Notes: generated from the sequence alone by a model not told the origin. A stretch of 64,000 bases of DNA from Streptomyces sp. NBC_01224 (GCF_036002945.1 NZ_CP108529.1:5513001-5577000); one strand, 5' to 3'. Positions 32,923 through 41,681 are shown, numbered from the stretch's first letter. Made by a program: numbers and translations.

Positions 32923-33091
32923 CCTTCACGTTCGGCGGCGCGTTGGGCCGCCGGTCGCAGAAGTAGACGGCTGAACCTCACGCTTGGTTGTGTCCCGAGT
33001 GGTCTGTACCGCCGATCATGTACCGGAGTTGAAGCGCAGCCCCGAGGGCTCGACCCGGTATGGGCCGGATGAGTGGTCCTCAGGGCGCTTG

Positions 33092-33844
33092 TCATACAGC
33101 GGTGTTGGTGACCCGTTCGCTCTCGACGCGCTTCGCCAGTCCGTCCTCGCCCAGCTGCCCCAGATGCCGGCACAGGACCACGGACCCCCCGGCCGCCAGC
33201 GGCGCGAACAGCCCCGCGCTCAGGCCTTCCCAGGTGTCGTACGTATGTCCAGTAAGCAGTCGCGACCCGGCGGTCAGGCCGAGACCGGCCGCATCCTCGC
33301 GGGCCCGCGCCAACAGTTGCGCCGCCGTCAGCTCGACACCGCCCACCGCCAGCGCGGGGGCGTCCGGGTCCACGGGTGCGAACGGGGCGAACCGGTCGCC
33401 CTGGCTCGGCACCTCGACCGCGTAGTCCGCGAAACCCTCGGGTGCCTGTGGGAACCTGCCGCCCAGCGGGCGCAGCGCCAGGGCGACCCGCTCGCCGCGG
33501 CAGGCGCGCGCGGCCTCCAGTGTGTCCGGGCCGCTGACGACGAGGTCGGTGCCGGCCGGGTCGCCCTGCACATCGGCGATCACGCCGACCGAGGAACAGG
33601 CGAGCAGCCAGACCGCGGACTGCCAGTGCGCGGGCAGCAGAAGGGCGAGCCGGTCGCCGGGTTCCGCGGCGAGGTCGCCCTGCAGAAGGTTGGCGGTCTT
33701 GGCCACCCAATTGGCGAAGGTGGCCACCGACAGTTCGACGCGTTCTCCGGTGGCGTCGTCGTAGAAAGTGACCAAGGGGCGGGCCGGGTCCGTGGCAAGC
33801 GCGGAACGCAGCAGGTCGGCGGGGGTGCGGTCGGTGGCGTTCAT
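33092..33844 (-). CDS. TIGR03089-family protein (AMP-ligase-like N-terminal fragment)
   Basis: A 250-residue protein of the actinobacterial family TIGR03089. It resembles only the N-terminal part of acyl-CoA synthetase/AMP-binding enzymes (ATFANWVAKTANLLQ, GDRLALLLPAHWQSAVWLLAC) and lacks the ATP-binding and AMP-adenylation motifs of complete ligases, as is normal for this family. Function is unknown. ATG at 33844 was chosen over an extension to 33925. An equivalent (Rv3268, from memory) lies next to an LCP gene in Mycobacterium tuberculosis as here, so the pairing is old and may be meaningful. It is divergent from the amidase. Confidence 0.82.
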   Translation of the reverse strand: MNATDRTPADLLRSALATDPARPLVTFYDDATGERVELSVATFANWVAKTANLLQGDLAAEPGDRLALLLPAHWQSAVWLLACSSVGVIADVQGDPAGTDLVVSGPDTLEAARACRGERVALALRPLGGRFPQAPEGFADYAVEVPSQGDRFAPFAPVDPDAPALAVGGVELTAAQLLARAREDAAGLGLTAGSRLLTGHTYDTWEGLSAGLFAPLAAGGSVVLCRHLGQLGEDGLAKRVESERVTNTAV

Positions 33845-33981
33845 CCGCGCAAGGGTACGCGGCGGTGCCGGGCCGGGTGGGGTCGACGGGCGCCGGGTAC
33901 ACCGGTTCGGCAGACGGCCCGTCAATTATGCAGAAATACCCCGGTAGCCGGAGTTGTCATAATGTGCCCAGGATCGTTCGT

Positions 33982-35319
33982 ATGCGTGCCTTCATTGCAT
34001 CCTCGATCGGTGTCACCTGTGCGGCCTTTCTCGCACTGCCGTTGGCCGTGCCCGCGGGCGCCGTCCCCGACACCCACACCGCCCCCGCCGAGTCCGTCGA
34101 GCCCCCCGATGTGCCGGGCTCGACGCAGTCCCTGCCGCTGTCGCCGCTGCCGGCACCGTCCGGCCGGGCCACCGGCGAACCCACCCGGACCGCCGAGGCT
34201 GCCGAACAGGGGCTGCCCGAGCACGAGGTCCGCCCCTTCTCCCTGGTCGGCGTCGTCTGGGACGACGTGGACACCGAGCTCCACGGCACCGTCCAGGTCC
34301 GCACCCGTGCCATCGGCACCACCCGCTGGTCGGGCTGGCAGGACCTGGAGACGCACAACGCCGAGCACGCCGCGGACCCCGGGAGCGCCGAGCGTGAGTC
34401 CGGGACCGTACGGGGCTCCACCGCCCCGCTCTGGGTGGGCGACTCGGACGGCGTCGCGGTCCGCGTACGCCCGGAATCCACCGACCCGCAGGACCGGAAT
34501 GCCCCCGCCGTACCACTGCCCACCGGTCTGCGCCTCGAACTCGTCGACCCCGGCAAGGATCCGCAGCCACTCCCCGCGGCGGGCGCCGAGGCCGGGGACA
34601 CCGGCGACGGCCGAACCGCACCGCTCGACGGAAGCGTGCTCCCCGCCCTGAGCAAGGCGGAGACCGAGGCGCGCAGCGAGGCGGAGGCCGGACTCGCGCC
34701 CGGCGCCCAGCCGTACATCGGACCCCGGCCGCGCATCATCACCCGTAAGGGCTGGGGAGCCGACGAGAAGCTCAGGGAACGCGCCTTCGTGTACACCAAG
34801 AGCGTCAAGGCCGCGTTCATCCACCACAGCGCCACGGGCAACAACTACAAGTGCACCCAGGCGCCCGCCGTCCTGCGAGGCATCTACCGCTACCACGTCA
34901 AGAGCGGCGGCTGGCGCGACATCGGCTACAACTTCGCCGTCGACAAGTGCGGAAACATCTACGAAGGACGTGCCGGAGGCGTGACGAAGGCCGTCCTGGG
35001 CGCGCACACGCGCGGCTTCAACAGCAACACCACGGGCATCGCGGTGCTCGGAACCTTCACCAGTTCGAACCCGCCCGCCGCCGCGGTGAACGCCATCGCA
35101 AAGCTCACCGCGTGGAAGCTCGGCCTGTTCGGAGCCAACCCGAAGGGCAGGACCACACTCGTCTCGGGCGGCGGGAACAAGTTCAAGAAGGGAAAGAAGG
35201 TCGAACTCAACGTCATCTCCGGCCATCGGGACGGCTTCGCAACCGAATGCCCCGGAGCGCGTCTCTACAAGAAGCTCGGCTCGGCCCGGACCAGCTCCGC
35301 CCATCTGCAGGGCCGCTGA
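33982..35319 (+). CDS. Secreted PGRP-type N-acetylmuramoyl-L-alanine amidase
   Basis: A 445-residue exported peptidoglycan hydrolase. A signal peptide (about 1-27, ending PAGAVP) is followed by a long linker and an N-terminal beta-rich region with GVVWDDVDTELHGTVQVRTR (about 88-110). The C-terminal amidase/PGRP domain (about 250-430) shows FIHHSATGNNY with the first zinc histidine, GWRDIGYNFAVDKCGNIYEGR and GHRDGFATECPG with later zinc ligands. It should cut the bond between MurNAc and the stem peptide. ATG at 33982 follows AGGA. Neighbouring LCP genes make a cell-wall role natural. Confidence 0.92.
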   Translation: MRAFIASSIGVTCAAFLALPLAVPAGAVPDTHTAPAESVEPPDVPGSTQSLPLSPLPAPSGRATGEPTRTAEAAEQGLPEHEVRPFSLVGVVWDDVDTELHGTVQVRTRAIGTTRWSGWQDLETHNAEHAADPGSAERESGTVRGSTAPLWVGDSDGVAVRVRPESTDPQDRNAPAVPLPTGLRLELVDPGKDPQPLPAAGAEAGDTGDGRTAPLDGSVLPALSKAETEARSEAEAGLAPGAQPYIGPRPRIITRKGWGADEKLRERAFVYTKSVKAAFIHHSATGNNYKCTQAPAVLRGIYRYHVKSGGWRDIGYNFAVDKCGNIYEGRAGGVTKAVLGAHTRGFNSNTTGIAVLGTFTSSNPPAAAVNAIAKLTAWKLGLFGANPKGRTTLVSGGGNKFKKGKKVELNVISGHRDGFATECPGARLYKKLGSARTSSAHLQGR

Positions 35320-35443
35320 ACGGAACAGCGCGGAAGGCTGCCGCGGACCGCTGCGAGCTGCTGACCGGGGACGATCGGACCGGTCTGCATAAACTGGCCA
35401 GCCGAAACCAGGCCAGGCCCCACCAGGAAGCAGAGTCAGCGCT

Positions 35444-36535
35444 GTGACAGAGGCAAGAGAAGCGATCCTCCTGGTCGGCGGCAAGGGAACCAGGCTGCGC
35501 CCGCTCACGGTGCACACTCCCAAGCCCATGGTTCCGGCGGCGGGCGTCCCGTTCCTCACGCACCAGCTGGCGCGCGCCCGGGCCGCCGGGGTCGAGCACA
35601 TCGTGCTCGCGACGTCATATCTGGCGGAGGTCTTCGAACCGTACTTCGGGGACGGTTCGTCGCTCGGTCTCCACATCGAGTACGTCACCGAACGCGAACC
35701 GCTCGGCACCGGCGGAGCGATACGCAACGTCGCGTCCCGGCTCACCGCGGGCCCCGACGAACCGGTGCTCATCTTCAACGGCGACATCCTCACCGGCCTC
35801 GACATCCGGGCGCTGGTCGCCTCGCACACCACATCCGGAGCGGATGTCTCCCTCCACCTCACCCGGGTCGAGGACCCGCGCGCCTTCGGTCTCGTACCGA
35901 CGGACGGCAGCGGCAGGGTCACCGCGTTCCTGGAGAAGCCCGAGACGCCCGAGGAGATAGTCACCGACCAGATCAACGCTGGGGCGTACATCTTCCGCCG
36001 GTCGGTCATCGACACCATCCCGGCCGGCCGGCCGGTCTCCGTCGAGCGCGAGACCTTCCCCGGACTGCTCGCCTCCGGCGCACACCTTCAAGGAATGGTC
36101 GACTCCACGTACTGGCTGGACCTCGGCACCCCGCAGGCCTTCGTACGCGGCTCCGCCGACCTGGTCCTGGGCCGCGCGCCCTCCCCGGCCGTCCCCGGCC
36201 GGTGCGGCGACCAACTCGTCCTGCCGACGGCCTCGGTCGCCGCCGATGCCAAACTCAGCGGCGGTACGGTCATCGGAGAGGGCGCCCTGATCGGCGAAGG
36301 AGCCCGGATCGATGGCTCCGCGGTCCTGGCCGGCGCGGTCGTCGAACCGGGAGCCGTGATCACGGAATCGCTGGTCGGAGCCGGTGCCAGGATCGGCAGT
36401 CGTACGGTGCTGACCGGCGCGGTCATCGGGGACGGGGCCCGGGTCGGCGCCGACAACGAACTGCGCGACGGTATCCGCATCTGGTGCGGGGCGGTCCTGC
36501 CGGACGCCGCGGTGCGCTTCTCGTCCGACGAATAA
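35444..36535 (+). CDS. manC: Mannose-1-phosphate guanylyltransferase / NDP-sugar pyrophosphorylase
   Basis: This enzyme makes GDP-mannose from mannose-1-phosphate and GTP. The 363-residue protein begins with the nucleotide-binding motif LVGGKGTRLRPLTVHTPKPM (about 10-29). It has FNGDIL (about 107-112; metal-binding aspartate), FLEKPETPEE and the C-terminal left-handed beta-helix with hexapeptide-type repeats (GTVIGEGALIGEGARIDGS, about 263-345). Start is GTG at 35444. The gene name rests on family and on the conserved neighbourhood with fbiA/B and whiB; specificity between GDP-mannose and other NDP-sugars is not proven from sequence. Its stop lies inside a tandem duplication. Confidence 0.85.
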   Translation: MTEAREAILLVGGKGTRLRPLTVHTPKPMVPAAGVPFLTHQLARARAAGVEHIVLATSYLAEVFEPYFGDGSSLGLHIEYVTEREPLGTGGAIRNVASRLTAGPDEPVLIFNGDILTGLDIRALVASHTTSGADVSLHLTRVEDPRAFGLVPTDGSGRVTAFLEKPETPEEIVTDQINAGAYIFRRSVIDTIPAGRPVSVERETFPGLLASGAHLQGMVDSTYWLDLGTPQAFVRGSADLVLGRAPSPAVPGRCGDQLVLPTASVAADAKLSGGTVIGEGALIGEGARIDGSAVLAGAVVEPGAVITESLVGAGARIGSRTVLTGAVIGDGARVGADNELRDGIRIWCGAVLPDAAVRFSSDE

Positions 36536-36568
36536 CCGGGCACCCGTCCGACGAATAACCGGGCACCC
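36523..36568. repeat. Perfect 23-bp tandem duplication covering the manC stop codon
   Basis: The 23-base unit beginning GTCCGACGAATAACCGG occurs at 36523-36545 and 36546-36568 without mismatch. The first copy contains the real manC stop; the second is non-coding. It ends 13 bases before the second dispersed element. Confidence 0.9.
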
Positions 36569-36580
36569 ACCACTGCGCTT

Positions 36581-36742
36581 ACGACCTCGCCCGCGATTGT
36601 CAGCGGCGTCGCGGTGTCCGGGACCTCCGCCTCCGGCGTTGTCGTCAGTCGCCGACGCCCCGCGTTGACTCCCTCCTCCGCCCTGGATTCGAAGGCCCCG
36701 GACACCGCTCCTTCTCCCACTGCCAATCGTGGGCGAGGTCGT
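36581..36742 (+). repeat. Dispersed intergenic element, copy 2, with 19-bp inverted-repeat ends
   Basis: Bases 36581-36599 (ACGACCTCGCCCGCGATTG) pair with 36724-36742 with one G-T mismatch. Inside, GCGGTGTCCGGG near 36611-36622 pairs exactly with its complement near 36695-36706. The core between (near 36634-36687: GCGTTGTCGTCAGTC, then GCGTTGACTCCCTCCTCCGCC) is nearly identical to that of copy 1 near 7341-7393. The element fills most of the gap between manC and the glycosylase gene, in the same orientation as copy 1 relative to the window. Confidence 0.7.
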
Positions 36743-36781
36743 TACCCTCGACAGGCATACCCGACGACCGAGGACCTCATC

Positions 36782-37780
36782 GTGGCAGGACGATTCGCAC
36801 CCCGCAGTGCTCCTCGCGCGGCGGTCCCCCACCAGGCGGCGGCTCCGGCGACGGACGCGCTGACCCGCGACTGGACCCCGCCCGGCCCGCTCGACCTGCG
36901 CCTGGTCCTCGGCCCGCTGCGCCGCGGCCCCGCCGACCCCACCTTCCGGATGACCCGGGACGGCGCGGTCTGGCGGGCCGGCCGCACACCCGCGGGCCCC
37001 GGAACCCTCCGCGTCACGTCCCGGGACGGCCGGATCGAGGCGGCGGCCTGGGGGCCGGGCGCGCCCTGGCTGCTGGACCAGCTCCCGACGCTGCTCGGCG
37101 CGACGGACGACCCGGACGCCTTCCGCCCGCGCCACCGGCTGCTCGCCCTGACCCGGCACAGCCGCCCCGGCCTGCGCCTGCTGCGCACCGGCCTGGTCAT
37201 GGAGTCCCTGATCCCGTCGATCCTCGAACAGAAGGTCACCACGGACGAGGCCTACCGCGCGTGGCGCTACCTGGTCCGCAAGCACGGCACCCCGGCGCCC
37301 GGCCCCACGGACCACGCCGCGTTCACCGCCCTCGGCCTGCACGTCATGCCGGACGCCCGCACCTGGTCCCTGATCCCGTCCTGGGAATGGCACCGTGCAG
37401 GCGTCGACGCCAAACGCTCGGCCACGATCCTGCGCGCCGTACGCGTGGCCCGCCGCCTGGAGGAGGCGGCCGCCATGGAGCTCCCGGAGGCCACGGCCCG
37501 CCTGGAACTGATCCCCGGCATCGGCCCCTGGACCTCGGCCGAGACCCTCCAACGGTCAAACGGCGCGGCGGACGCGGTCACGGTCGGCGATCTCCACCTC
37601 CCCGGCATCGTCGGCCACGCCCTGGCAGGCAACAGAAACGCCGACGACGAAGAGATGCTGGCCCTCCTCACCCCCTACGAGGGCCAACGCCACCGAGCCA
37701 CCCGCCTCATCCTCCTATCGGGCCACACCCCACCCCGCCGGGCCCCTCGAATGACTCGAGGCGACATCGCGCGCCTGTAA
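36782..37780 (+). CDS. DNA-3-methyladenine glycosylase, AlkA-like (HhH-GPD family)
   Basis: A 332-residue base-excision repair enzyme. The N-terminal part is an AlkA-like beta-domain; the centre has SLIPSILEQKVTTDEAYRAW (about 141-160). The helix-hairpin-helix is LIPGIGPWTSAETLQ (about 241-255), followed by DAVTVGDLHLP with the probable catalytic aspartate in VGD. It should remove alkylated bases. GTG at 36782 was chosen because GAGGA lies 7 bases upstream; the frame is open to 36614 but through the dispersed repeat. It is convergent with fbiB, 40 bases apart. Confidence 0.87.
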   Translation: MAGRFAPRSAPRAAVPHQAAAPATDALTRDWTPPGPLDLRLVLGPLRRGPADPTFRMTRDGAVWRAGRTPAGPGTLRVTSRDGRIEAAAWGPGAPWLLDQLPTLLGATDDPDAFRPRHRLLALTRHSRPGLRLLRTGLVMESLIPSILEQKVTTDEAYRAWRYLVRKHGTPAPGPTDHAAFTALGLHVMPDARTWSLIPSWEWHRAGVDAKRSATILRAVRVARRLEEAAAMELPEATARLELIPGIGPWTSAETLQRSNGAADAVTVGDLHLPGIVGHALAGNRNADDEEMLALLTPYEGQRHRATRLILLSGHTPPRRAPRMTRGDIARL

Positions 37781-37820
37781 CGGCAGAGGCCCCATCGGCC
37801 CGTCCGGCATCTCCACCGGA

Positions 37821-39149
37821 TCACCTCACCGCGACAAACCCCTCCGCATCCCGCCCCGCCCGAGCCACAGGCTGGGCCGCCGCCCGCCCCACCGCGACCG
37901 CCCCCAACGGATCCCACGACTCCGGCAGATCCAGCACCTCACGCACCACATCGCGGCAGAACATCGTCGACGACACCCACGCCGAGCCGAGCCGCTCGCC
38001 CGCCAGCGCCACCAGGAAGTTCTGGATACCCGCACCCGCGGCGACCACGAACATCTCGCGCTCCGCGGTGTCCCGCCGCTCGTCCCCGTATGTGTGGGAG
38101 CCGTCCATCACCAGACACGGCACCACCAGATACGGCGCCCGGCGCAGCACATCGCCCCGCCGAACCCGCTTCGCGATCGACTCCTCGTTCCGGCCATCCC
38201 GGCGAAGATCCGCGATCCAGGCGTTCCGCATCGCGTCGAGAAGCCGGGTCCGCGACTCCTCGGACTCCAGCAGGACGAACCGCCACGGCGTCGTGTGGTG
38301 CGGCGCCGGTGCCGTCACCGCCGCGGCCACGGCCCGCCGCACCGCGCCAGGGTCCACCGGATCGTCGGTGAACTCGCGCACCGTACGCCGCAGAGTCACC
38401 GCCTCCCGTACCGCTTCCGACGTACCGAGCCGGAACATGTCGTCGGCCGCGACCCGCACCATCGCCCGGGCACCGCCCGCGGAGTCCGTCGGGTCCACGA
38501 CATGACCGAGCCCCCGCACCACGGCGACGGGCAGCCCCGAAGCCTTGCCCTTGACCAGATCACCGGCCGAGGCCAGCTCATCGGCGGTGGCGACCACGGT
38601 CGCGCTCAGCGGATTGCCGTACGCATCCGTACCGCCGCGCAGATCGTCCAGCACCAGGACCCCGGCCGCCCCGATCGCGACATCCGTCAGCCCGTTGCGC
38701 CACGGGCGCCCGAAGGTGTCCGTGACGACGACCCCGACCTCGACGCCGAGGGTGTCCCGCAGCCCGTCCCGGATGACGCGCGCCGAAGCGTCCGGATCCT
38801 CGGGCAGCAACAGCACCGTTCCGGCGGGGGTGTTCGAGGCATCGACCCCGGCCGCGGCCATGACGAGACCCTGTCGGTTCTCCACGATCCGCAGCGTGCC
38901 GCGCCGCGCCACCACCCGTACCGTCTCGGCGTCGATCGCCGCCTCCCGGTCAGTGGCCTCGACGATCCGGCCCTCCGCCTTGGAGACGATCTTCGAGGTG
39001 ACCAGCAGGACGTCGCCGTCGGCCAGCCCCGGCTCGGTGGCGGCGATCAGCTTCGCCAGATCGTCCCCGGCCCGCACCTCAGGCATCCCGGGCAGCGCCC
39101 AGACCCGGTAGGACGGCGCCGGGGAAGAACCGGAGGACTCGGCGCTCAC
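37821..39149 (-). CDS. fbiB: Coenzyme F420:L-glutamate ligase fused to nitroreductase domain
   Basis: FbiB adds the glutamate tail to F420-0 and, through its C-terminal FMN domain, reduces dehydro-F420-0. The 442-residue protein has the CofE-like ligase (about 10-245) with ALPGMPEVRAGDDLA, LLVTSKIVSKAEGR and TDTFGRPWRNGLTDVAIG, and the nitroreductase domain (about 250-442) with LRRTVREFTDDPVD and LGSAWVSSTMFC. The length fits the two-domain mycobacterial type. Start is GTG at 39149 behind GAGG and overlaps the fbiA stop, so the pair is coupled. Confidence 0.95.
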   Translation of the reverse strand: MSAESSGSSPAPSYRVWALPGMPEVRAGDDLAKLIAATEPGLADGDVLLVTSKIVSKAEGRIVEATDREAAIDAETVRVVARRGTLRIVENRQGLVMAAAGVDASNTPAGTVLLLPEDPDASARVIRDGLRDTLGVEVGVVVTDTFGRPWRNGLTDVAIGAAGVLVLDDLRGGTDAYGNPLSATVVATADELASAGDLVKGKASGLPVAVVRGLGHVVDPTDSAGGARAMVRVAADDMFRLGTSEAVREAVTLRRTVREFTDDPVDPGAVRRAVAAAVTAPAPHHTTPWRFVLLESEESRTRLLDAMRNAWIADLRRDGRNEESIAKRVRRGDVLRRAPYLVVPCLVMDGSHTYGDERRDTAEREMFVVAAGAGIQNFLVALAGERLGSAWVSSTMFCRDVVREVLDLPESWDPLGAVAVGRAAAQPVARAGRDAEGFVAVR

Positions 39150-40102
39150 GTCCGTACCTCCTCGGCCAGCACCAATGCCTGCCGGGCCATCTCCGCCGTC
39201 GCGTCGACATCGGTCATCATCAGCGGCACGGAACGGCAGCGGATGCCCGCGGCCTCCACCTCGTCGACCGCCCCGGCGTCCACCGTGTCGACGAGCCACC
39301 CGTCGAGCAGCCCGGAACCGTAGTGCGTGGCCACGGCCGAAGCCGTCGACTCGACGCCCACCGCGGCGAGTACCTTGTCCGCCATACCGCGCACGGGCGC
39401 GTCCCCGACGATGGGGGAGAGGCCGACGACCGGCACCCCGGCCTCGGCGATCGCCTCCCGGATGCCGGGCACGGCAAGAATCGTCCCCACCGACACGACG
39501 GGGTTGGACGGCGGGAAGAGGATGACGTCGGCCTCGGCGATGGCCTCCAGCACGCCCGGCGCCGGCTTGGCCTGCTCGGCGCCGACCGGCACGATCGCCT
39601 GCGCCTCGACCGAGGCGCGCAGCTTCACCCAGTACTCCTGGAAGTGGATCGCCCTGCGCTCGCCGTCCATATCGACCGCTACATGCGTCTCGACCCGGTC
39701 GTCGGACATCGGCAGCAGCCGGACCCCCGGCTTCCAGCGCGCACAGAGCGCCTCGGTGACGGCGCTCAGCGGATAGCCCGCGCCCAGCATCTGGGTACGG
39801 ACGATATGCGTCGCGAAGTCGCGGTCGCCGAGCCCGAACCATTCGGGCCCCACGCCGTAGGCCGCGAGCTCCTCCTTGACCTGGAAGCTCTCGTCCGTAC
39901 GCCCCCAGCCCTGCACCTCGTTGATGCCACCGCCGAGGGTGTACATCACGGTGTCGAGGTCGGGGCAGACCTTCAGCCCGAACAGATGGATGTCGTCACC
40001 GGTGTTGCCGATCACCGTGATGTCCGCGTCGGGCGCGGCCTGCTTGAGGCCACGCAGAAAACGAGCACCACCGATACCGCCGGCCAGAACCACAATGCGC
40101 AT
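39146..40102 (-). CDS. fbiA: F420 precursor phosphotransferase (2-phospho-L-lactate / PEP transferase)
   Basis: FbiA joins the EPPG- or LPPG-derived phospho-acid to Fo to give (dehydro-)F420-0. The 318-residue protein starts RIVVLAGGIGGARFLRGL (about 2-19), continues VIGNTGDDIHLFGLKVCPDLDTVMYTLGG (about 30-58) and has FPPSNPVVSVGTIL (about 205-218), all CofD/FbiA signatures. ATG at 40102 was chosen because the core motif begins at residue 2; an upstream extension to 40132 overlaps the previous gene. It lies 13 bases after the cysteine dioxygenase and overlaps fbiB. Confidence 0.96.
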   Translation of the reverse strand: MRIVVLAGGIGGARFLRGLKQAAPDADITVIGNTGDDIHLFGLKVCPDLDTVMYTLGGGINEVQGWGRTDESFQVKEELAAYGVGPEWFGLGDRDFATHIVRTQMLGAGYPLSAVTEALCARWKPGVRLLPMSDDRVETHVAVDMDGERRAIHFQEYWVKLRASVEAQAIVPVGAEQAKPAPGVLEAIAEADVILFPPSNPVVSVGTILAVPGIREAIAEAGVPVVGLSPIVGDAPVRGMADKVLAAVGVESTASAVATHYGSGLLDGWLVDTVDAGAVDEVEAAGIRCRSVPLMMTDVDATAEMARQALVLAEEVRT

Positions 40103-40115
40103 GTACAGCAGTTTG

Positions 40116-40655
40116 TCAGGCGGGTACGACATCCATGGCCGCCGGGGCGCATTGCGCCGCGTGCATCGGCATCTCGGTCAGACCCGGGTAGTAGATGTGC
40201 AGACTGACGGCCGGTTCGAGAGAGTCGTTGACCACTTCGTGCACATAGCCGGGCGCGAACACGCGCTGCGCGCCCGAGTCCAGTGCTCGCGTCCCGCGCT
40301 CGGTCCGCTCGGTCAACTGACCGTCCAGGACGGTCAGTACGCCGGAGGACGGACCGTGGTCGTGGCGCCCGCTGCCCTGGCCGGGCACCCAGCTCAGCAG
40401 CCAGACCTCGTAACCGAGTGGGGTCTCCCCTGCTCGAGCGGGGCCGAGAGCTTGGGGAACTGCGCGCAGCCGGCGGTACCAGCGGGTGGTGGTGTCGTAC
40501 CGGACGAGCGGTGCCCACTGCGCGCGGTCGGCGGCGATGCTGCGGGCGAGTCCGACGAACTCGGCCACGGTGGAGGGGTGCTCGCGGGCCGGCTGGAGAA
40601 GGTACTGGACCTCAAGGATGTCGCCGGCGATCTGAAGGTCGCTGTCACTGTTCAT
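40116..40655 (-). CDS. Cysteine dioxygenase
   Basis: A 179-residue cupin iron enzyme that oxidises L-cysteine to cysteine sulfinate. The first metal motif is SGRHDHGPSSG (about 94-104), with the HxH pair, and the second includes GYVHEVVNDS with a further histidine. The length is about that of bacterial CDO. ATG at 40655. Only 13 bases separate its stop from fbiA, so cysteine catabolism and F420 synthesis are on one transcript. It is divergent from whiB, with 690 bases between the starts. Confidence 0.87.
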   Translation of the reverse strand: MNSDSDLQIAGDILEVQYLLQPAREHPSTVAEFVGLARSIAADRAQWAPLVRYDTTTRWYRRLRAVPQALGPARAGETPLGYEVWLLSWVPGQGSGRHDHGPSSGVLTVLDGQLTERTERGTRALDSGAQRVFAPGYVHEVVNDSLEPAVSLHIYYPGLTEMPMHAAQCAPAAMDVVPA

Positions 40656-41345
40656 GGAAGCGGTGGTTCCTCGGCATGGGGGGTGCATGTGCGGGGTGTC
40701 TCGGAGACCGGAGAGCCGCGGAGGCGCAGAGAGGAAGCTCTGCGGAGAAGCTCTGCAAAGGAGGAGCTGGATCAGAGCCGGTGCCCTACGGCATCAACAG
40801 CTGTGACAGCTGGAACAGCAACAGCGCGCCTGGACAGCGGTGCGGAACCCACGGACGTGGGTGGCGTACATCGCTGCGGTCGCTGGCATGCAGTCAAGGA
40901 GACCGGCTCGATCCTCTACTGTCAACTCAATGCCCGATTTGGGGGGTAATGTTTCACCTCATCCGGTTACTGTGGACCGGGAAAGGTTTGTGCGGCCGCC
41001 GCGGCGGAGATGTGGCGCATCAACCGCGTCCCTAAACGTCGTTGGGGCCTCGTGACCCGACTGTGATCTTGATCGCTTCGGTGATCGAATCGAAACACGA
41101 GGGTGGCTCCGGTCGTCTCACTCTGTGAGAGAGGGGGGTGTGGCGAGTCCCGTGGCATATGTCAGGTTTTTGGTGATTTGCACACTTTCCGCATACCCTT
41201 GGTTCCGCAGAGTGAATACCGGGGCCAATAGCAGATCTTCGCTTGACTGGCCTGGAGCTACACACTTGTAATTTCACTCGTGTCGTTCGGCCGCAATCAG
41301 TAACGGCTGCATCACGGGGACGCAAGAGACAGACGAGGGGCGCAC
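40656..41345. promoter_or_regulatory. Long divergent regulatory region between cysteine dioxygenase and whiB
   Basis: This 690-base stretch has no convincing gene on either strand. It holds a short direct repeat (GAAGCTCTGC twice near 40735-40758), an AT-rich part from about 41040, the whiB promoter described separately, and a GTGTC at 41280-41284, the reverse complement of the GACAC core bound by WhiA. whiB is known to be a developmental target in Streptomyces, so a long upstream region is expected. Confidence 0.55.
41243..41272 (+). promoter_or_regulatory. Likely whiB promoter
   Basis: TTGACT at 41243-41248 is a good -35 element. After 17 or 18 bases comes TTGTAA/TGTAAT at 41266-41272 as -10. 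Transcription would start near 41279, giving a leader of about 67 bases to the whiB ATG. GAGTGAA near 41210 and TTCACTC near 41274 flank it and could be half-sites for a developmental repressor. Confidence 0.5.
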
Positions 41346-41609
41346 ATGACCGAGCTGTTCCAGCAACTGCTGGTCGAGGACGCGGACGAGGAACTCGGCT
41401 GGCAGGAGCGCGCACTGTGCGCCCAGACCGATCCCGAGTCCTTCTTCCCCGAGAAGGGCGGATCCACCCGCGAGGCCAAGAAGGTCTGTCTCGCCTGTGA
41501 AGTCCGCTCCGAATGCCTTGAGTACGCGCTTTCCAATGATGAACGGTTCGGAATCTGGGGCGGCCTTTCGGAACGTGAACGGCGCCGCCTGAAGAAGGCC
41601 GCTGTCTGA
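41346..41609 (+). CDS. whiB: WhiB sporulation regulator (Wbl family, iron-sulfur protein)
   Basis: WhiB works with WhiA to start sporulation septation in aerial hyphae. The 87-residue protein has four cluster-binding cysteines, C25, C48, C51 and C57 (C-x22-C-x2-C-x5-C), the GIWGG turn at 69-73 and a basic end (RERRRLKKAAV) for DNA contact. The start MTELFQQLLVEDADEELGWQERAL and the surrounding genes match S. coelicolor whiB rather than other Wbl paralogues. It is followed by a terminator. Expression probably depends on the promoter near 41243 and developmental regulators. Confidence 0.95.
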   Translation: MTELFQQLLVEDADEELGWQERALCAQTDPESFFPEKGGSTREAKKVCLACEVRSECLEYALSNDERFGIWGGLSERERRRLKKAAV

Positions 41610-41681
41610 CCGCGGACCACCGGAACGACTGAGCACCGCGTACGAAGCGCGCACCGGCCGCCCACCGGACCGCGACCGATC

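Noticed and set aside
36614..36781. A longer start for the AlkA-like glycosylase
   Set aside because: The extra 56 codons run through the dispersed repeat, while GTG at 36782 has a good ribosome site.
40840..41055. Small ORFs in the long region upstream of whiB
   Set aside because: None has a ribosome site with a sensible start or a recognisable sequence; the region is better explained as regulatory.
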